Shown piece by piece: positions 25,901 through 36,940 of a DNA stretch of 64,000 nucleotides. The stretch spans positions 1,269,184-1,333,183 of the forward strand of contig ML976982.1 in assembly GCA_010015675.1 (NCBI GenBank). The letters are read 5' to 3'. This stretch comes from Byssothecium circinans (Eukaryota; Ascomycota; Dothideomycetes; Pleosporales; Massarinaceae). The notes under the pieces were generated by a model that saw only the letters and a list, made by a program, of their open reading frames with translations, was not told the DNA's origin and made no database searches. The first letter of the stretch is position 1. Every line of letters begins with the position of its first letter. A program made the translations under genes and the position numbers.

Positions 25901-26608
25901 GCACTGTACTGTATGATTGTATCATCGCAGACCGTAGCGTGGGAAATATTTGGGGAAGGAAAGTTGGTTACGTTGTATGTTGAGGCCGGAGTGCGTACGG
26001 TGCCATTGGCCGTCTCCGATTGGAGCGGAGTACGACGACGACAACGGCGTTCGGTCGGAATGCACTCGGCGTTTTCACGTGAAAATTTACTCCGCTAGAC
26101 GTGCTCCGATTCCGAGAGTGCCTTTTTGCTGGGACAAGTCATCAATTGATTAGATGATAGCACCATGTGATACGATCGGGTTCGCTGCAGTGACTCATGC
26201 TTGAAGCTGTGGCGGGAAAGAGTATGTGTTGGAAAAGTGTTGACTGTTGAGTTGTGATTGAACAGTGTTGATTGAACGGTGTATTACAAGATTAGTACTA
26301 TATGAATGAATGGCAACAGCAAAGATGTTGCAAGATACTTTTTCCCATCCAAATCCGAAAGAACGCCTGACATAAATGTGATGCCCAAAAAGCAAGAGGA
26401 GTCAAGATCTCAACTCAAGCTACCATGCAATGCAATGCAGCACACTAAAACTCCTCGCTATCATGGATATGAAAAGAAGAGGGAAGGCCGTAAATGCAAT
26501 TCCAGTTGAGTCGTACAAAAGGGGTATATCCTCCATTCGACGCCAATTTGATCTGAAACACAAATGAAGGAAATGGTGACTCTAAGTTGAGTCTGAACTT
26601 TGGAAAAT
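22976..26608. other. Intergenic with AT-rich block and simple repeats
   Basis: About 3.6 kb. 23200-24180 is AT-rich with many TA steps and no coding frame, which is compatible with an old RIP-mutated insert. 24590-24660 repeats a catctcatc/aatacatcacac motif. 25190-25230 is a (caccg)n run. 25570-25625 has taggcg and gtcagc hexamer runs. 25.65-25.8 kb has repeated gcg/cgc-ata motifs. The last 300 bases hold the 3' UTR of the minus-strand arrestin gene. Confidence 0.5.
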
Positions 26609-28243
26609 TTAGATGCGGAGATGCTCGGTTTCGTCGGATAGACTGGAAGCGTCGTAGTCGTGGATTGTCGTAGCGCTGTTGTAGTTGGGCGGGCTGGCAG
26701 GAACGTTGTCGTATAGAGGCGGTTGCTCCTCGTCCCAGGCGATGCCCATACCCGAGCGCTCGGTGACAATGATGTGGAACTGCGTGCGGAGAACACGCGC
26801 TGCACCCGTAGGAGTCGCTTGTTGAAGCCTCTTCAGTTGCGCCCACTCCTCGGCGACGACCATTTCGATGATGAGGTTGTGTTTGATGTTCAAGCCTGCG
26901 GTGTTGACATCGCACAGCGGCTTGAGAGCCATGTTGCAGGCAACACGGAATTCAGCTTCGATGTGGCCTGCGTCAAAGTCCGTCTTCCATTCCGTCTTGA
27001 CTTCTTCGCCGGCAATCGTGCGCGAGTCATGGTGCTCGATGCCTTTGCCCTCTCCACCAATCTTCTGCGCGTGCTTTGGGCAAGCTGGAGCAACAAACGT
27101 AGTGAGCTCCTCGATGCGCCAGTTCAGCTTGCGAAGACGCCAGCGTGTCTGCGCTTGGTCGTTGTTTTGGGCAATCCCGGAGAGACGCATTTCGACGGGG
27201 AAGTCGCCAATGGGGTGGATGACTGGAGGAAGTTTGACGGATGCGGTGAGGTTCGTAGGAGGGAAGATGCGGATCGAATGCCTCTCGTTCCCCGGGAAAA
27301 TGGCGCGCTTGACGTCCAGGTTGCGCTTGTATGTGATGGTCTTACCATTCGACATGGTAGCAACGGCGTCGAGGTAGTAGTCGAGGGTAGCGAGCTGACA
27401 GCGGGTGGTTGCAGGTAAGGAACCGGCAAGAATGGTGCTGAAGGGGTAGGAATGGTCCTTTCCGTGGCGCAAAGACACTGGAGCCTCGATAAATTTCCAG
27501 TGCTTGATCTCGGTGATCTGGTTGGTGCACTCTGGGCAGTGGGCATGGACTGGCTTTTTTGTAGAAACGATAGCTAGCAGGCGCATATCGAATTTATCCA
27601 GAGTGATGTAGGGGTCGCGGACGTCGATGGTCAGCAGACCTGATAGAAGGGCGCCAGACGATTCCTCGGGGGTGTTGTAGAAAACCAGAGGCGGGGATTC
27701 CATCTTCATGTTCATGATGGCTGCACCGCGGGGCTCGATCTTGGGACTGCCTTTGGGGCTGCCCTTAGGAGTGCCCTTAGGGGTGCTCTTGGGAGTACCC
27801 TTGGGACTCTTCTTGTCCGAGTGCGAGAGGGTGCCTAGACTGTGGCGCTTGAAAGCCTCCATGACGAGCGAGTCCTGTGACTTTGTTCGCGGATTGGAGG
27901 GTCGCTCAACTGAGTAGTGAGGTGGAAGATCCAACTGCTCTCGTTGGCCGTCGACGGAGGGCGTGGGCGTGGGCTTTTTGGCCTTGACATGGAGCGTGGG
28001 GAGTGGCGATGACGCAGGCGCTGGTCTAACGAGAGAAAGAAGTCGGCCCGGCATATTGAAAAGTCTGAAAATCTGGGGAGCGCAGGCGGGAGGAGCAGTC
28101 TGCCCAATAGAATGTGGCGATGGCGGCTTGATGGTGGATTTCCTCGGAGGCGTATGCAGGTTGTGGAGCAGCGTCGAAGGCTGCAGCAAAGCTATGAATT
28201 GATCTTGTGCGTGTTCAATTGATGGAGCAGATGTTGCAGGCAA
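26609..28243 (-). CDS. Arrestin-like ubiquitin-ligase adaptor with PY motifs
   Basis: Single-exon frame of 544 aa. Residues 1-180 are disordered, with the repeated SPKGTPK/GSPK block near 145-170. Residues about 185-495 form a beta-rich arrestin-like fold (SGLLTIDVRDPYITLDKFDMRLL; NLTASVKLPPVIHPIGDFPVEMRLSG split over two strands). The C-terminus carries two PPxY motifs, PPLY (about 508-511) and PPNY (about 518-521). PY motifs bind WW domains of Rsp5/Nedd4 ubiquitin ligases, so the likely role is an ART/Bul-type adaptor that directs endocytosis of plasma-membrane transporters. A Cys/His group (AHCPECTNQ, CPKHA) inside the arrestin region is unusual and could bind metal. ATG 28243 is first in frame. 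A second possible start (MPGRLLSLV) lies about 62 codons later and would remove only disordered sequence. Confidence 0.75.
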   Translation of the reverse strand: MPATSAPSIEHAQDQFIALLQPSTLLHNLHTPPRKSTIKPPSPHSIGQTAPPACAPQIFRLFNMPGRLLSLVRPAPASSPLPTLHVKAKKPTPTPSVDGQREQLDLPPHYSVERPSNPRTKSQDSLVMEAFKRHSLGTLSHSDKKSPKGTPKSTPKGTPKGSPKGSPKIEPRGAAIMNMKMESPPLVFYNTPEESSGALLSGLLTIDVRDPYITLDKFDMRLLAIVSTKKPVHAHCPECTNQITEIKHWKFIEAPVSLRHGKDHSYPFSTILAGSLPATTRCQLATLDYYLDAVATMSNGKTITYKRNLDVKRAIFPGNERHSIRIFPPTNLTASVKLPPVIHPIGDFPVEMRLSGIAQNNDQAQTRWRLRKLNWRIEELTTFVAPACPKHAQKIGGEGKGIEHHDSRTIAGEEVKTEWKTDFDAGHIEAEFRVACNMALKPLCDVNTAGLNIKHNLIIEMVVAEEWAQLKRLQQATPTGAARVLRTQFHIIVTERSGMGIAWDEEQPPLYDNVPASPPNYNSATTIHDYDASSLSDETEHLRI

Positions 28244-30267
28244 AACATAATTCGCGGAGGGGAGTGTAGCACCGTCGGAACGGAGGGCGTCGAGCTTTTA
28301 AAGAAGCGGGTGGACTTTTACATGAGAGAAATGCGTCAGGTGGAGCACTTGACGAGTTTGCTGGTGATGGCATGGCCATGGCGCAACCGAGGCCAAGCTT
28401 TCGCTAGTGGGCTTCCGGCAGGCCCATCCCTGCCGTGCCTGCCTCCTGACCCAAAAATTGTAAGGCGCACAGGCCGCCCACCTGCGTGATCGCCTCAATT
28501 ATGGATGGAGGGCAACCACGGCGAACCATGGACATCGATTGATGACATCGCACGCAATTGGGGCGCCTTTGTGCGAGACTCACCCACACCATCCACAGCC
28601 TGAACGGCAAGATAGCCTCGACGATGGGAATGGACTCTGCGGAGGCTTTGTCCAGCTTGTTGGCAAGATTCACTGACGGCTTCGTGACGTTCTGTCCACC
28701 ACATGACGCACTCCTCACACATATGCATGCACTCTCTGCACAGCTCCGCTATTGGGCATCACAGAGGCCACGCGCTCTCAAAGCTCGCAGCTCACAGCTC
28801 TCCCCGCTCTGATGTTTGAGCTCAAAACGGCGAAGCTGGGGCGAGCATCAAGCATCTCCACGGAGACGAGCTTCAGCCGGTTCCCCTCAACTTGCTAGTA
28901 CATCAACGGGTGACTGCCAGTGACTGCCTGCCGGTTCAATACTCTCATAGATGGCATTATTATTGTGCACTCATCCTGACGTCTTCTGTTGTTCCCATTG
29001 AAGCCATTACACCCGACGGTGACATGTCGTCGGCGGCAGCCTTAGGTAATCATGGTAATGTCGTGGAAAATTTTCCACTAGTTTCCACGCGCGAACCAAC
29101 CGATCGCAGTCTCGTACCCGTGGGCTGACTCACTCCACCGCAGCTTTTGTGTCTTTTCCGACCGCCGTTCTCAGCGTTCCGCCTCAGCACGTTGTCAACC
29201 TAGACGTGTTTCAACGAACCCGCCTTGAGGCTCCAGACTCTTCTACCTCATCCTTCGGGGTTCTTATTACTTCAACACAACCCACGCGCCCCAGTTTTAC
29301 CGCACATTCGATACCATCGCGCCATCGGGAGTACCTGAATAGGCGACTCTCTCCTGTACACGGACTTGTCGCCCTCTTGCTGTCGGCGTTTCTGTTGTTA
29401 CAACCCCATCGTGAATCTCACGATACTTCGCCTATTCTTGGCTCAGGTCCACTCGGATCAATCCATTATTGATTGACCGCTTGGCTGCGCTAGCCGATCG
29501 TACACACCGATTCGGGAACAAACATGCAGATTCTGCATATCCAGCATCACCTCACCGGATGAGATTTCGCATGCCTTTGAGCGTGCAGTCAGCCTGGGTT
29601 TCCCATCTCAAGTGATACCTCTTCTCACAGCCACACATACTACACAGCCTCATTCAGTTGTTGTTGCTGGCGCATATGCCATGGTGGCGTTTTATGTCCG
29701 CTGCATCGCACCACCGCGACCCGCTCGCTAGCTATTTCACCATTTGATGTTGGCGCCGCGACATCGAGGACTCACCGCCCTTCGCGAACATTTCCTCCAT
29801 TTGCGTCTAGGCATTGCGAATACTTTTGTCAAATTCTTCACATGCGCTGTACTTTCGGCGCCTCCTTTCCCGAGTCGAGCACGTTAGTCCGCAAAGCAAG
29901 TACCATGTTGGCGCCGAAGTCGCTGTTGGAGTCTGGGACCGAATCCGCGAAACTAGCTCAGCCCTATGGTACAATGCGGCTCTTCGCTCGTGTTCTGTCG
30001 TTCCTGAATGCCCTTCTGGGCGATGGTTTGGTGATGCCTCGGCATTCACTTTCCTAAAGCGCACTTGAATGCGCCTTCCTTTCCATAAGTGGAGAATTGG
30101 ACAACTTTCATGAGACGAGCGCTAGTTGACTGTTCACATTGGCTTCTAGACCCTGGGACGGACGCTTGCTACAAGTTGCCTCTGATATCCCACGCACCTA
30201 CATACTCACCGACTTTGTTCGACACCTAGATCAGTCTACTCTGCCATCCACAACTGCGCAACAAGTT
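28244..30267. other. Intergenic, no gene seen
   Basis: About 2 kb upstream of the arrestin gene. Many short frames occur on both strands (28.4-28.8, 29.15-29.5, 29.8-30.07 kb), but none shows a domain, signal peptide or splice continuity. Confidence 0.5.
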
Positions 30268-31100
30268 TTAGGCTTCTCTAGGTCTGCCATGAACCCATTC
30301 CACCAGCCACTTCTCCAGAACACCAAGGTTATGAATATCAATCTCAGGCCCCGCAACACTCCCAGACGTGTGCCCTGGCAGCCGCCACACACTAGTAATA
30401 AGCTTTAAAGCCATTGGACTTCCCACTGCAACGGAAGCATCAAAACTCCCAAGCACAATGTCTGTGACTCCCCCAATCTTCTTCCTGTTCAGAAATATAT
30501 TCCGCGGATGCACGTCGCAGTGAATGATGCCTTCTGATGCAGATGCAGCAATGCCTCTCGCACACCGAGGTAGATCGACCTTGTGTTCTCTAGGGTGATC
30601 AAGTTGTGCTGAAGAAGAGTCGTCTCGTATCTCCGGTATACGATGCGGTACACCAAGCGACCGCCGACACTATTTACTTGCAACCACGTAACCTCAATTC
30701 GATAGGCACAGATATTTGCATGCGAGCACGCGACAAGAACTCACCAAACAGCAATCTCCCCCTCCCTCTCCATCAACTCCTTCATCCGTGAGTCGTGACG
30801 ATCACACCGCTCTCGTCAAATCACACATATCCAACAAGTCCACTTTCTTCACACAGACTCGCTCATCCATTATACTTACCGTATATTACGTCATCCCCGC
30901 CCAATCAAAAGCGGGGAAGAAGAGAGAAGAGAAAAGTTTTGATGGCTGCCATTGGTATGCCTTCATACTGCTACATGGTCCCTCATGCCTTCTGTGATGC
31001 GGTGGTTTGGAACGACACGTAGAAGAGGGCTCCCGTTTGTCGGTCTAGGATCACGTAGTGACATGCAAAGCCGATGTCGTCGGTGGAGTGTAGTTAGTAG
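30268..31100 (-). pseudogene. Broken compact kinase-like gene (family relic)
   Basis: Read on the minus strand, pieces of the kinase-like family appear in the right order but in shifting frames. From about 31075 down: YVILDRQTGALFYVS (matches YIIQDS-type N-terminus), SLFFPAFDWAGMT followed by a stop, VCVKKVDLL (Lys strand), EIAV then HANICAYR (helix C region), VYRIVYRRYETTLL, LLHLH, HCDVHPRNIFLN (catalytic loop), VLGSFDASVAVG (DFD position), and NLGVLEKWL near the end. There are at least three frameshifts and three stops; the K of MTKY is a TAA. HCDVH..N is intact, while the D of the DFD motif is S (GSFD). It is clearly a decayed relative of the genes at 34865, 42338 and 43492. The upstream boundary is approximate. 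Confidence 0.8.
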
Positions 31101-31370
31101 AAGTGTAGGGTATGCAATCTGGGTGTGGGGTTAACTTCTCCCCGAACTAGCAACCTAATTAGCTCTTATATTCTAGAAAGCTTAGAGGTCGCGGTTTACA
31201 GTCCGTCGTTTGCAGCCAAGCTCGGGCTGTCTGGTCCGTGTGGGAATGGAAAGGCACACCGACTTGTGAAGGCAACTTATCAGTAGCTAGTGACGTAAAA
31301 GGCAGGCTGGGGTAGCTTGTTAAGCGGCGCATGGAGCACAAATTAGTCGATGAGTGGTTCGTGGGAGCCG

Positions 31371-31997
31371 TCAGGTTTGTGCAAACAGGTTCTGGCCGGG
31401 GTTGGACGTCTCGTCATCGCTGTAGTTTTCCAAGGCGTCTTCGGGTAATGGCTCTGAGACCAACTTACCAAGTAGATCGAATTTAGAAACATTATGGGGA
31501 AGAAGGCGATGAGGCATTGACGGGCCGGAGGTGGCGACGGGGACAGGATCGGGGCGTAGATGATATGGTGTCAGAAGCCGCCACAGCGACACGAGCGGGG
31601 TGAAGGCGCCGAGAGCATATTCCACATTCATGTCGCTGTTGTTGTCGCGGGAGCGCGTAATCGGCGTCTTGGGGGAGGTGGATCCGGAAGTCGACATCTG
31701 GTTCAGGAAATTGTTCAGCTGTTCCCCAGTACGTCTGAGGTTACCGCCAGGCGTGACCATCTTCTCCGCAAGGGCAACATCTTCTCTGCTTAGTATGTCA
31801 AGCTCGAAGAGCTCCCTGTTCCAGTGCCAAGTCCTCTTAGGCTCGATCCAGAGGGCGCGGAGTTGCAGAAACGCTTCATGAGGTATCTTGGAGCCGGAGA
31901 AGTTGTTGGGCATTTCTCCGAGCTTGCGTTCTTGCAGTCTGGCAGCTTTGATGGCTGAGAGCCATGAGGCTATATCTTTAGGGATAGTATGTCCCAT
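31371..31997 (-). CDS. Hypothetical protein
   Basis: Single-exon frame of 208 aa, unrecognised. The sequence is soluble and helical-looking at the N-terminus (DIASWLSAIKAARLQERKLG), with Trp-rich RALWIEPKRTWHWNRELFE near 70-90 and a Ser/Thr-rich middle. There is no signal peptide and no membrane segment. The composition is ordinary rather than low-complexity, which supports a real gene. It lies directly upstream (on its strand) of the broken kinase relic in an accessory region, so it may be lineage-specific or the remnant of a longer gene. The start is the first ATG. Confidence 0.45.
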   Translation of the reverse strand: MGHTIPKDIASWLSAIKAARLQERKLGEMPNNFSGSKIPHEAFLQLRALWIEPKRTWHWNRELFELDILSREDVALAEKMVTPGGNLRRTGEQLNNFLNQMSTSGSTSPKTPITRSRDNNSDMNVEYALGAFTPLVSLWRLLTPYHLRPDPVPVATSGPSMPHRLLPHNVSKFDLLGKLVSEPLPEDALENYSDDETSNPGQNLFAQT

Positions 31998-32727
31998 GTC
32001 TTGTGTGAACTGGCGTTAGTGTTTTGTTTATTCGCCCCGGGCGTTTGCTGTCTCGAGTGTGGTGAGAGTGACTGGCACCTTACGTAAGGTGGCGGCGCAT
32101 CTTATTTAACGTGTTTTATCAGCAAGTGAATAGGCAGTGAAACAGGGGCTTCAGGGCCCAAAAGTTACCAACACCTTAGCCACCCACGCGGTTGAAAGAA
32201 TTCCCCGCACACATAATACTCTCTCACTAAAGACCACCCCCTATAACTAACGTTAATTACTCTCCTTTAACTTTAACAAAACACAGAATTATAAAGCTAA
32301 GCCTGCTCTTTTACATAGGAGTAGGAAGAGGTTAAAAGGGCTTCGTTGGGTGTGGGTAAATATGAGCTGAAGTTTTTCGGTGTGCGGCGAATTGTTTCAA
32401 TCGCGCCACCACCACCCTGCAGCTAGCTTTTTTCGCTATTATTTAGCATCAATCGGCTTCTTATACAAAGTGGTGCCAAATCAGTGCGACACGTGGTTGT
32501 TGCGCGATGCTGGGGGGCTGCTCGGTGGATGCTTTGGTTGATGATTTTGGTGATACGGAGAATGTTCACCGAAGGTTTGTTGTTCCAACACGTCTCACCC
32601 TTCGCGACCACTGTTGCTTCTTTTGTACGCGTTCGTAACCACTGTTGCTTCTTTTGCACGCGTTCACGACCACATATCAACTGGCTTACCTTCCCAGCAA
32701 CCAACATCACCTCCATCTGGCTGCATC
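31998..32727. other. Intergenic between divergent genes, with a 31-bp repeat
   Basis: It serves as the shared upstream region of the 31371 (-) and 32728 (+) genes. 32200-32330 is AT-rich. A 31-bp direct repeat lies at 32608-32669. Confidence 0.55.
32608..32669 (+). repeat. 31-bp tandem duplication
   Basis: Two adjacent 31-nt units starting accactgttgcttctttt differ at only a few positions; a third partial unit begins at 32670. It lies about 60-120 bases upstream of the 32728 start and probably within its leader. Confidence 0.85.
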
Positions 32728-33857
32728 ATGGAAGCTCCCACTTGGCCGGGCGTACCTAGCCACTTCATCGTTGCCCTTGAGAGCATCCTGCATTTGGACT
32801 TTGCCAATAAGGCCGTCGCGGATGACACGCTCGGTCAATTCGGGTTCTGCACAGAATCAGAATCAAAAATTGCCGGCAACGCCACCGGCCATCCCTGGCT
32901 CCCGATGAGGCCCAGCCACGAGGAGCTTGCCCACTTCGTCGAATCATCACCAGCTCAAGAATACACAGCTAAGTTACTCAAACCTCCGCCCTCCAACCCT
33001 CTGCAGAGACCCAGGCTTCGCACCCCCCTCGAGTGGGCGCATCATTTCAAGAGCGTCAGAGGCGTCCTGCTCAATTCCGACATTCCTGATGACTTCGTCA
33101 CCCCAATTCCGACTTCGATAAAGCTGACACCTGAGAGCGACATAATGCAAAGGCTGAGCTTTCCGGACCAGTGCAATGTCTGGCAGGAGCTTCTCGTATA
33201 TGGCACGGCACCACCAGGCGAATGGATGACTCGCTGGCAAATGGTCGATTTGCGTGAAGCAGGCGATTCTGTCAACTGCGTCATGTTCGACCCCTCAACA
33301 ACACCGCTCACAGGGTCTTATTCTGGCAGCGAGCTCATCTGTCTCCTTGCTCTTGCCTATCGTCAGCTTCAAGACCTTGAGGCTGATCGTGGAAGTAAGC
33401 CGCATGATAGGCGTATCGCTGTATGTTCTACCACAACCGCCGCCTCCCCCATAATAGCTTTGTTGTGTTTTGCTGACCGTTGCCTTGGTCGATACAGATG
33501 ACGGTTACAACTTGCACTCGAAACAATGTCAGGCTCCTGCAAGCCTACATCGACACCAACATCAACGCCGACAAGACCGTGATCCGCATCATCAAGCAGG
33601 CCGCGATTCCCTATGAGAAGATAGTTGACGACAGTCCTACTGCGTGGGAAAACTGGCTGGAAGTGCTGTCGTGGACGCTCGCCGCGCCGTATCTCCCAAG
33701 TGACGATAACATGCTGCGCGTGTCGAAGCCAAGGACAGACGAGGGCAATTGCGGACAGCACAATTTGTCGTCATTCGACTCGGAGAGCGTATCTTCAACC
33801 ACGAGCATGGAAACGGACAGAACAGAGAGCGACAGCGAGACTGCCAAGTCGTTGTAG
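32728..33857 (+). CDS. Hypothetical protein with acidic Ser/Thr tail
   Basis: Two exons (32728-33420 and 33498-33857) with a GTATGT...ACAG intron give 350 aa. The splice joins RRIA to MTVTTCTRNNVRLLQAYID. No known domain is recognised. The first exon is Trp/Pro-rich (MEAPTWPGVPSHFIVALESIL, split across the start). The second is helical and ends in SSFDSESVSSTTSMETDRTESDSE, an acidic Ser/Thr tail likely to be phosphorylated. There is no signal peptide or membrane segment. Good frame continuity over the intron and ordinary composition support a real gene. Probably a fungal-restricted family; no function is proposed. Confidence 0.65.
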
Positions 33858-34864
33858 GTCTCCCCTTTCCGAACTGGGAGAGGGATATTACTATCGTTTT
33901 TCAGGTAGATCGGGGTTAAAATACTTCAAACCAACTTTGTGACAATCTGCACCGTGATTTGAGATTGTGTCATCCAGGCGGACTTCTGATCCCTCGAACG
34001 GCTTCGTAAATCTTATTAGTAGTTGAACATATAGTTGAGGTTTAAAGCAGCTTCGTGAATAGCAAAGGCACAAGAGTGTGACTCTAGCAATTGCAATTGC
34101 TGTTGAATTACTTAGACTATTATGGACCCCACTAGGAATGTCCCGAGGAAGATATTACAGAAGGGAAGAGGCTTGTCAGAGAAATATAGAAGTGCCTCAC
34201 ACATCTGTTGCCTTATAGACAATAAGCGATCGTACTATTATAAAAGATATAGACAGTTACCTTAATAATAATGTGCTAACTTATATATTATTGATTAGAG
34301 AGATAGAATGTTCTAGAGTAGATTAGACTCCTATAATAAGTTAACTAGGCTTAAGAAAAAACGCTGTGTAGTCCTATAATATGACTAAGTTATTAAAATT
34401 ATTACCTGTATTACAATGGTTGATGCACAGAAGTGGTTTGCCCAATTTGTAGTATAGTACATAATCCTCAACACCACGCCAACACAACATGTCCTGTACA
34501 GTGACCTACATAATGAAATCCTTTACCGCACAATACTAGACTTTAGAACAATTGATCTAAGTTCCTGTTAGAACTCTGCACTGCACATTGTTTGTGAACT
34601 ACATTCACTGAACACTGACTTGGGAAGATCCATTGTGCAAGTGCAACACGGTTATAAAGAACCGCAGAGAAGCCTCACACAATCTCTCATTAGAACGATT
34701 AAAAGTCTAGAGCTGAGCTTAAAAAAACTAACAAGACGTTTCACAACACTTCATTACTAAACGTTTCCTGACACATCTACATCTCTATAACGCTCTCTTG
34801 ACAGAAATCTTTTCAAAGATTGGGAAAAAAAACAATTTCCCATCTCAGCCGACAACAACTTACA
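33858..34864. other. AT-rich intergenic block
   Basis: About 1 kb. 34070-34440 is strongly AT-rich with dense TA steps and no frame, like RIP-degraded repeats. The last 150 bases before 34865 form a more balanced leader with A-rich runs. No recognisable transposon protein remains. Confidence 0.55.
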
Positions 34865-36172
34865 ATGACTTCCCCAACAACCTACACCTTCTTCCAAATC
34901 AGCCGCGAGGACTGGGACCTCACAACCACCTACATCCTCGAATCCTCCAACGGGATCTTTTACCATGGCACCACGCCCCTCACTCCCTCCGAACTCTCAG
35001 CGCTCCCCCCCTCCTCCATCCCCACAACCCTAACCTTCACCTTCCTAAGCAAACAATCCCTCTTCCACACCTTCCCTTTCTACGACAAGCACATCATGAC
35101 CAAATACACCGGCTCCCTCACCGACCCAAACGTCTACATCAAGCGCCCGTCCAACTTCATGAGCTGGCCCGTCGACGCCTGGCCCACGTACAACTTCAAC
35201 ATGTCGACGCGGCACGAGATCGCCGTGGGCGAGAGGATCCGGCGCATGCCGCACAAGAATCTCTGTGGGTATATGGGCGTGCTAGTGCATCCCAGGTTGG
35301 GTGCGGTGACGGATATCGTGTACAGACGGTATACATGCGATTTGTTCGACTTCTGTACCAGTGGCTTGCTGAGGACTGAGCGGCAGCATACGACTATCAT
35401 GAGAGCCATTGCGGAGGCCGTGGTGCATTTCAACGACGTTATTGGCTATGGACATAACGATATCCGGCCTGAGAATATCTTCCTTAAGCTGGATCGGAGC
35501 CTCGAGGACGCCAAACAAGCGGCGAAGAGGGGCGAGGCGGTGAAGGTGCTGGCGGCGGCGGTTGGGGACTTTGATGCTGCGGTTCCGTTGGGGAGTGCGG
35601 TGTTGAAGCATGCACCGGGGGAGTGGTGGCCGATGGACCTGGTTCCTGGGTTGGAGAAGAATGGCGCGATTGCGAGGAGGGAGATTGATGAGGCGGGTGT
35701 GTTTTTGGTGGGGGAGTTTATGGATGGATGGTTTGGGATGAGGGGGTTGGATGATGATGGGTCTCCTCATTCTTCGCCTTCTTATTCTGCTGTGGAGGCG
35801 TCGGTTGCCAATAAGGATGCGGATGCAGAGGTGGCTGGGACTGCGAGAGACGTTGTTCAACAAGCTGCTGGTCCTGGACGGGATCAACAGGAGGACTGGC
35901 CCTTTTCGTTGCCCGCTGTTAGGGACTTTTGTCATAATATGCCCGAGTCGCATGGTATTGTCGAGTTACCGAGCGTTGGGGACGTGTTTTATGACTGCTC
36001 GTTGTCTGATTATGAGGAGGAGGAGGAAGACGCGTTTTATGAGGCCCCGTTGTCGGACGAGGAGAAGCCGGTGGACGATGAGCTCGACGGGATCGAGCGG
36101 TCTGTTACTGCGTCGGCGGCTGATATCTTCGCCCCTTTCTTTCGGTGTATAACTCCTACTTTGTCGGCTTGA
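34865..36172 (+). CDS. Compact protein-kinase-like protein with C-terminal extension
   Basis: 435 aa from ATG 34865; an upstream in-frame ATG at 34820 exists, but the family similarity begins at TYTFFQ. In order: ESSNGIFYHG (N-lobe), MTKYTGSLTDPNVYIKRP (candidate beta-3 Lys), RHEIAVGERIRRMPHKNLCGY (candidate helix-C Glu), VYRRYTCDLFDF (hinge), GHNDIRPENIFLK (catalytic loop: D and N kept, HRD arginine absent), VGDFDAAVPLG (DFD instead of DFG), then EWWPMDL and a short helix. The kinase core ends about residue 300. The remaining ~135 residues are acidic and Ser-rich (EEEEEDAFYEAPLSDEE) and absent from the paralogues. The active-site set suggests phosphotransfer could survive, but the shortened C-lobe leaves this open. 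No signal peptide or membrane segment is visible. Confidence 0.72.
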   Translation: MTSPTTYTFFQISREDWDLTTTYILESSNGIFYHGTTPLTPSELSALPPSSIPTTLTFTFLSKQSLFHTFPFYDKHIMTKYTGSLTDPNVYIKRPSNFMSWPVDAWPTYNFNMSTRHEIAVGERIRRMPHKNLCGYMGVLVHPRLGAVTDIVYRRYTCDLFDFCTSGLLRTERQHTTIMRAIAEAVVHFNDVIGYGHNDIRPENIFLKLDRSLEDAKQAAKRGEAVKVLAAAVGDFDAAVPLGSAVLKHAPGEWWPMDLVPGLEKNGAIARREIDEAGVFLVGEFMDGWFGMRGLDDDGSPHSSPSYSAVEASVANKDADAEVAGTARDVVQQAAGPGRDQQEDWPFSLPAVRDFCHNMPESHGIVELPSVGDVFYDCSLSDYEEEEEDAFYEAPLSDEEKPVDDELDGIERSVTASAADIFAPFFRCITPTLSA

Positions 36173-36940
36173 TACTATTGAGACCCAGCTGACAAATGTG
36201 CTATCCCTCCGTAACAAGACAAGCTACGTTATAAGATGCTACAGACACTCTCTAGTATAATAAAGTTAGTAATAGGCTTAGAAGAATACATATTTTTAAA
36301 ATAATAGCTCTAAAATGTAAAGTTTAATACCCCATTCTAGTTACCATGGTATGGTTAGGCTAGCCTTTATCTAATCGACGGGGATTGCATGCTTGCGAAG
36401 CCGCTGCCTCAGAAGAGCTTTGGCTTCCAAGACTGCATCCAGTAAAGTGCGTGCTGGCTGCTCAAAGCTATGTCATGTTGTTCACGACTCCTCACGTAAA
36501 TCCCGAGAACTCATCACCCACAAACCCGCAAGCGGCCACGACAGCCCGCAAGGACGAATGCCTTCTTGATCGCCCGCATCAGCGATGATTTTTAAAAATC
36601 TTCTGGTCCGATGACAATAAAATGATTACTGGTAGAGCACAGAGGTCATGTCGTCTACATTGGCTCATAATGTGGGCCTGCCAAAGTGCCATAAAATCAA
36701 CTAAGAGAGTGGCTTCTAGTACAAACCGACCTCCTCTTTTGACATATCATTGCTTAAATAGTTCACTTTTGGTGCACTGCGCAGACGCGCTTGGAATTGG
36801 ATACTTAAGTGTGCACAATTTTGATAGCGCTGCTGCTGTAACCCCATGACCCTCGACTCGTACCGATAGAAGTGGCTATTCATCAGCTGCTGGCTGTGTA
36901 GACACATTGAACGCTTCCTATCTTCATGCTCTATTGATTC
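36173..36940. other. Intergenic, AT-rich start
   Basis: About 770 bases between convergent genes. 36230-36350 is AT-rich and TA-dense. The remainder is ordinary non-coding sequence plus the 3' flank of the hydrolase gene. Confidence 0.5.
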
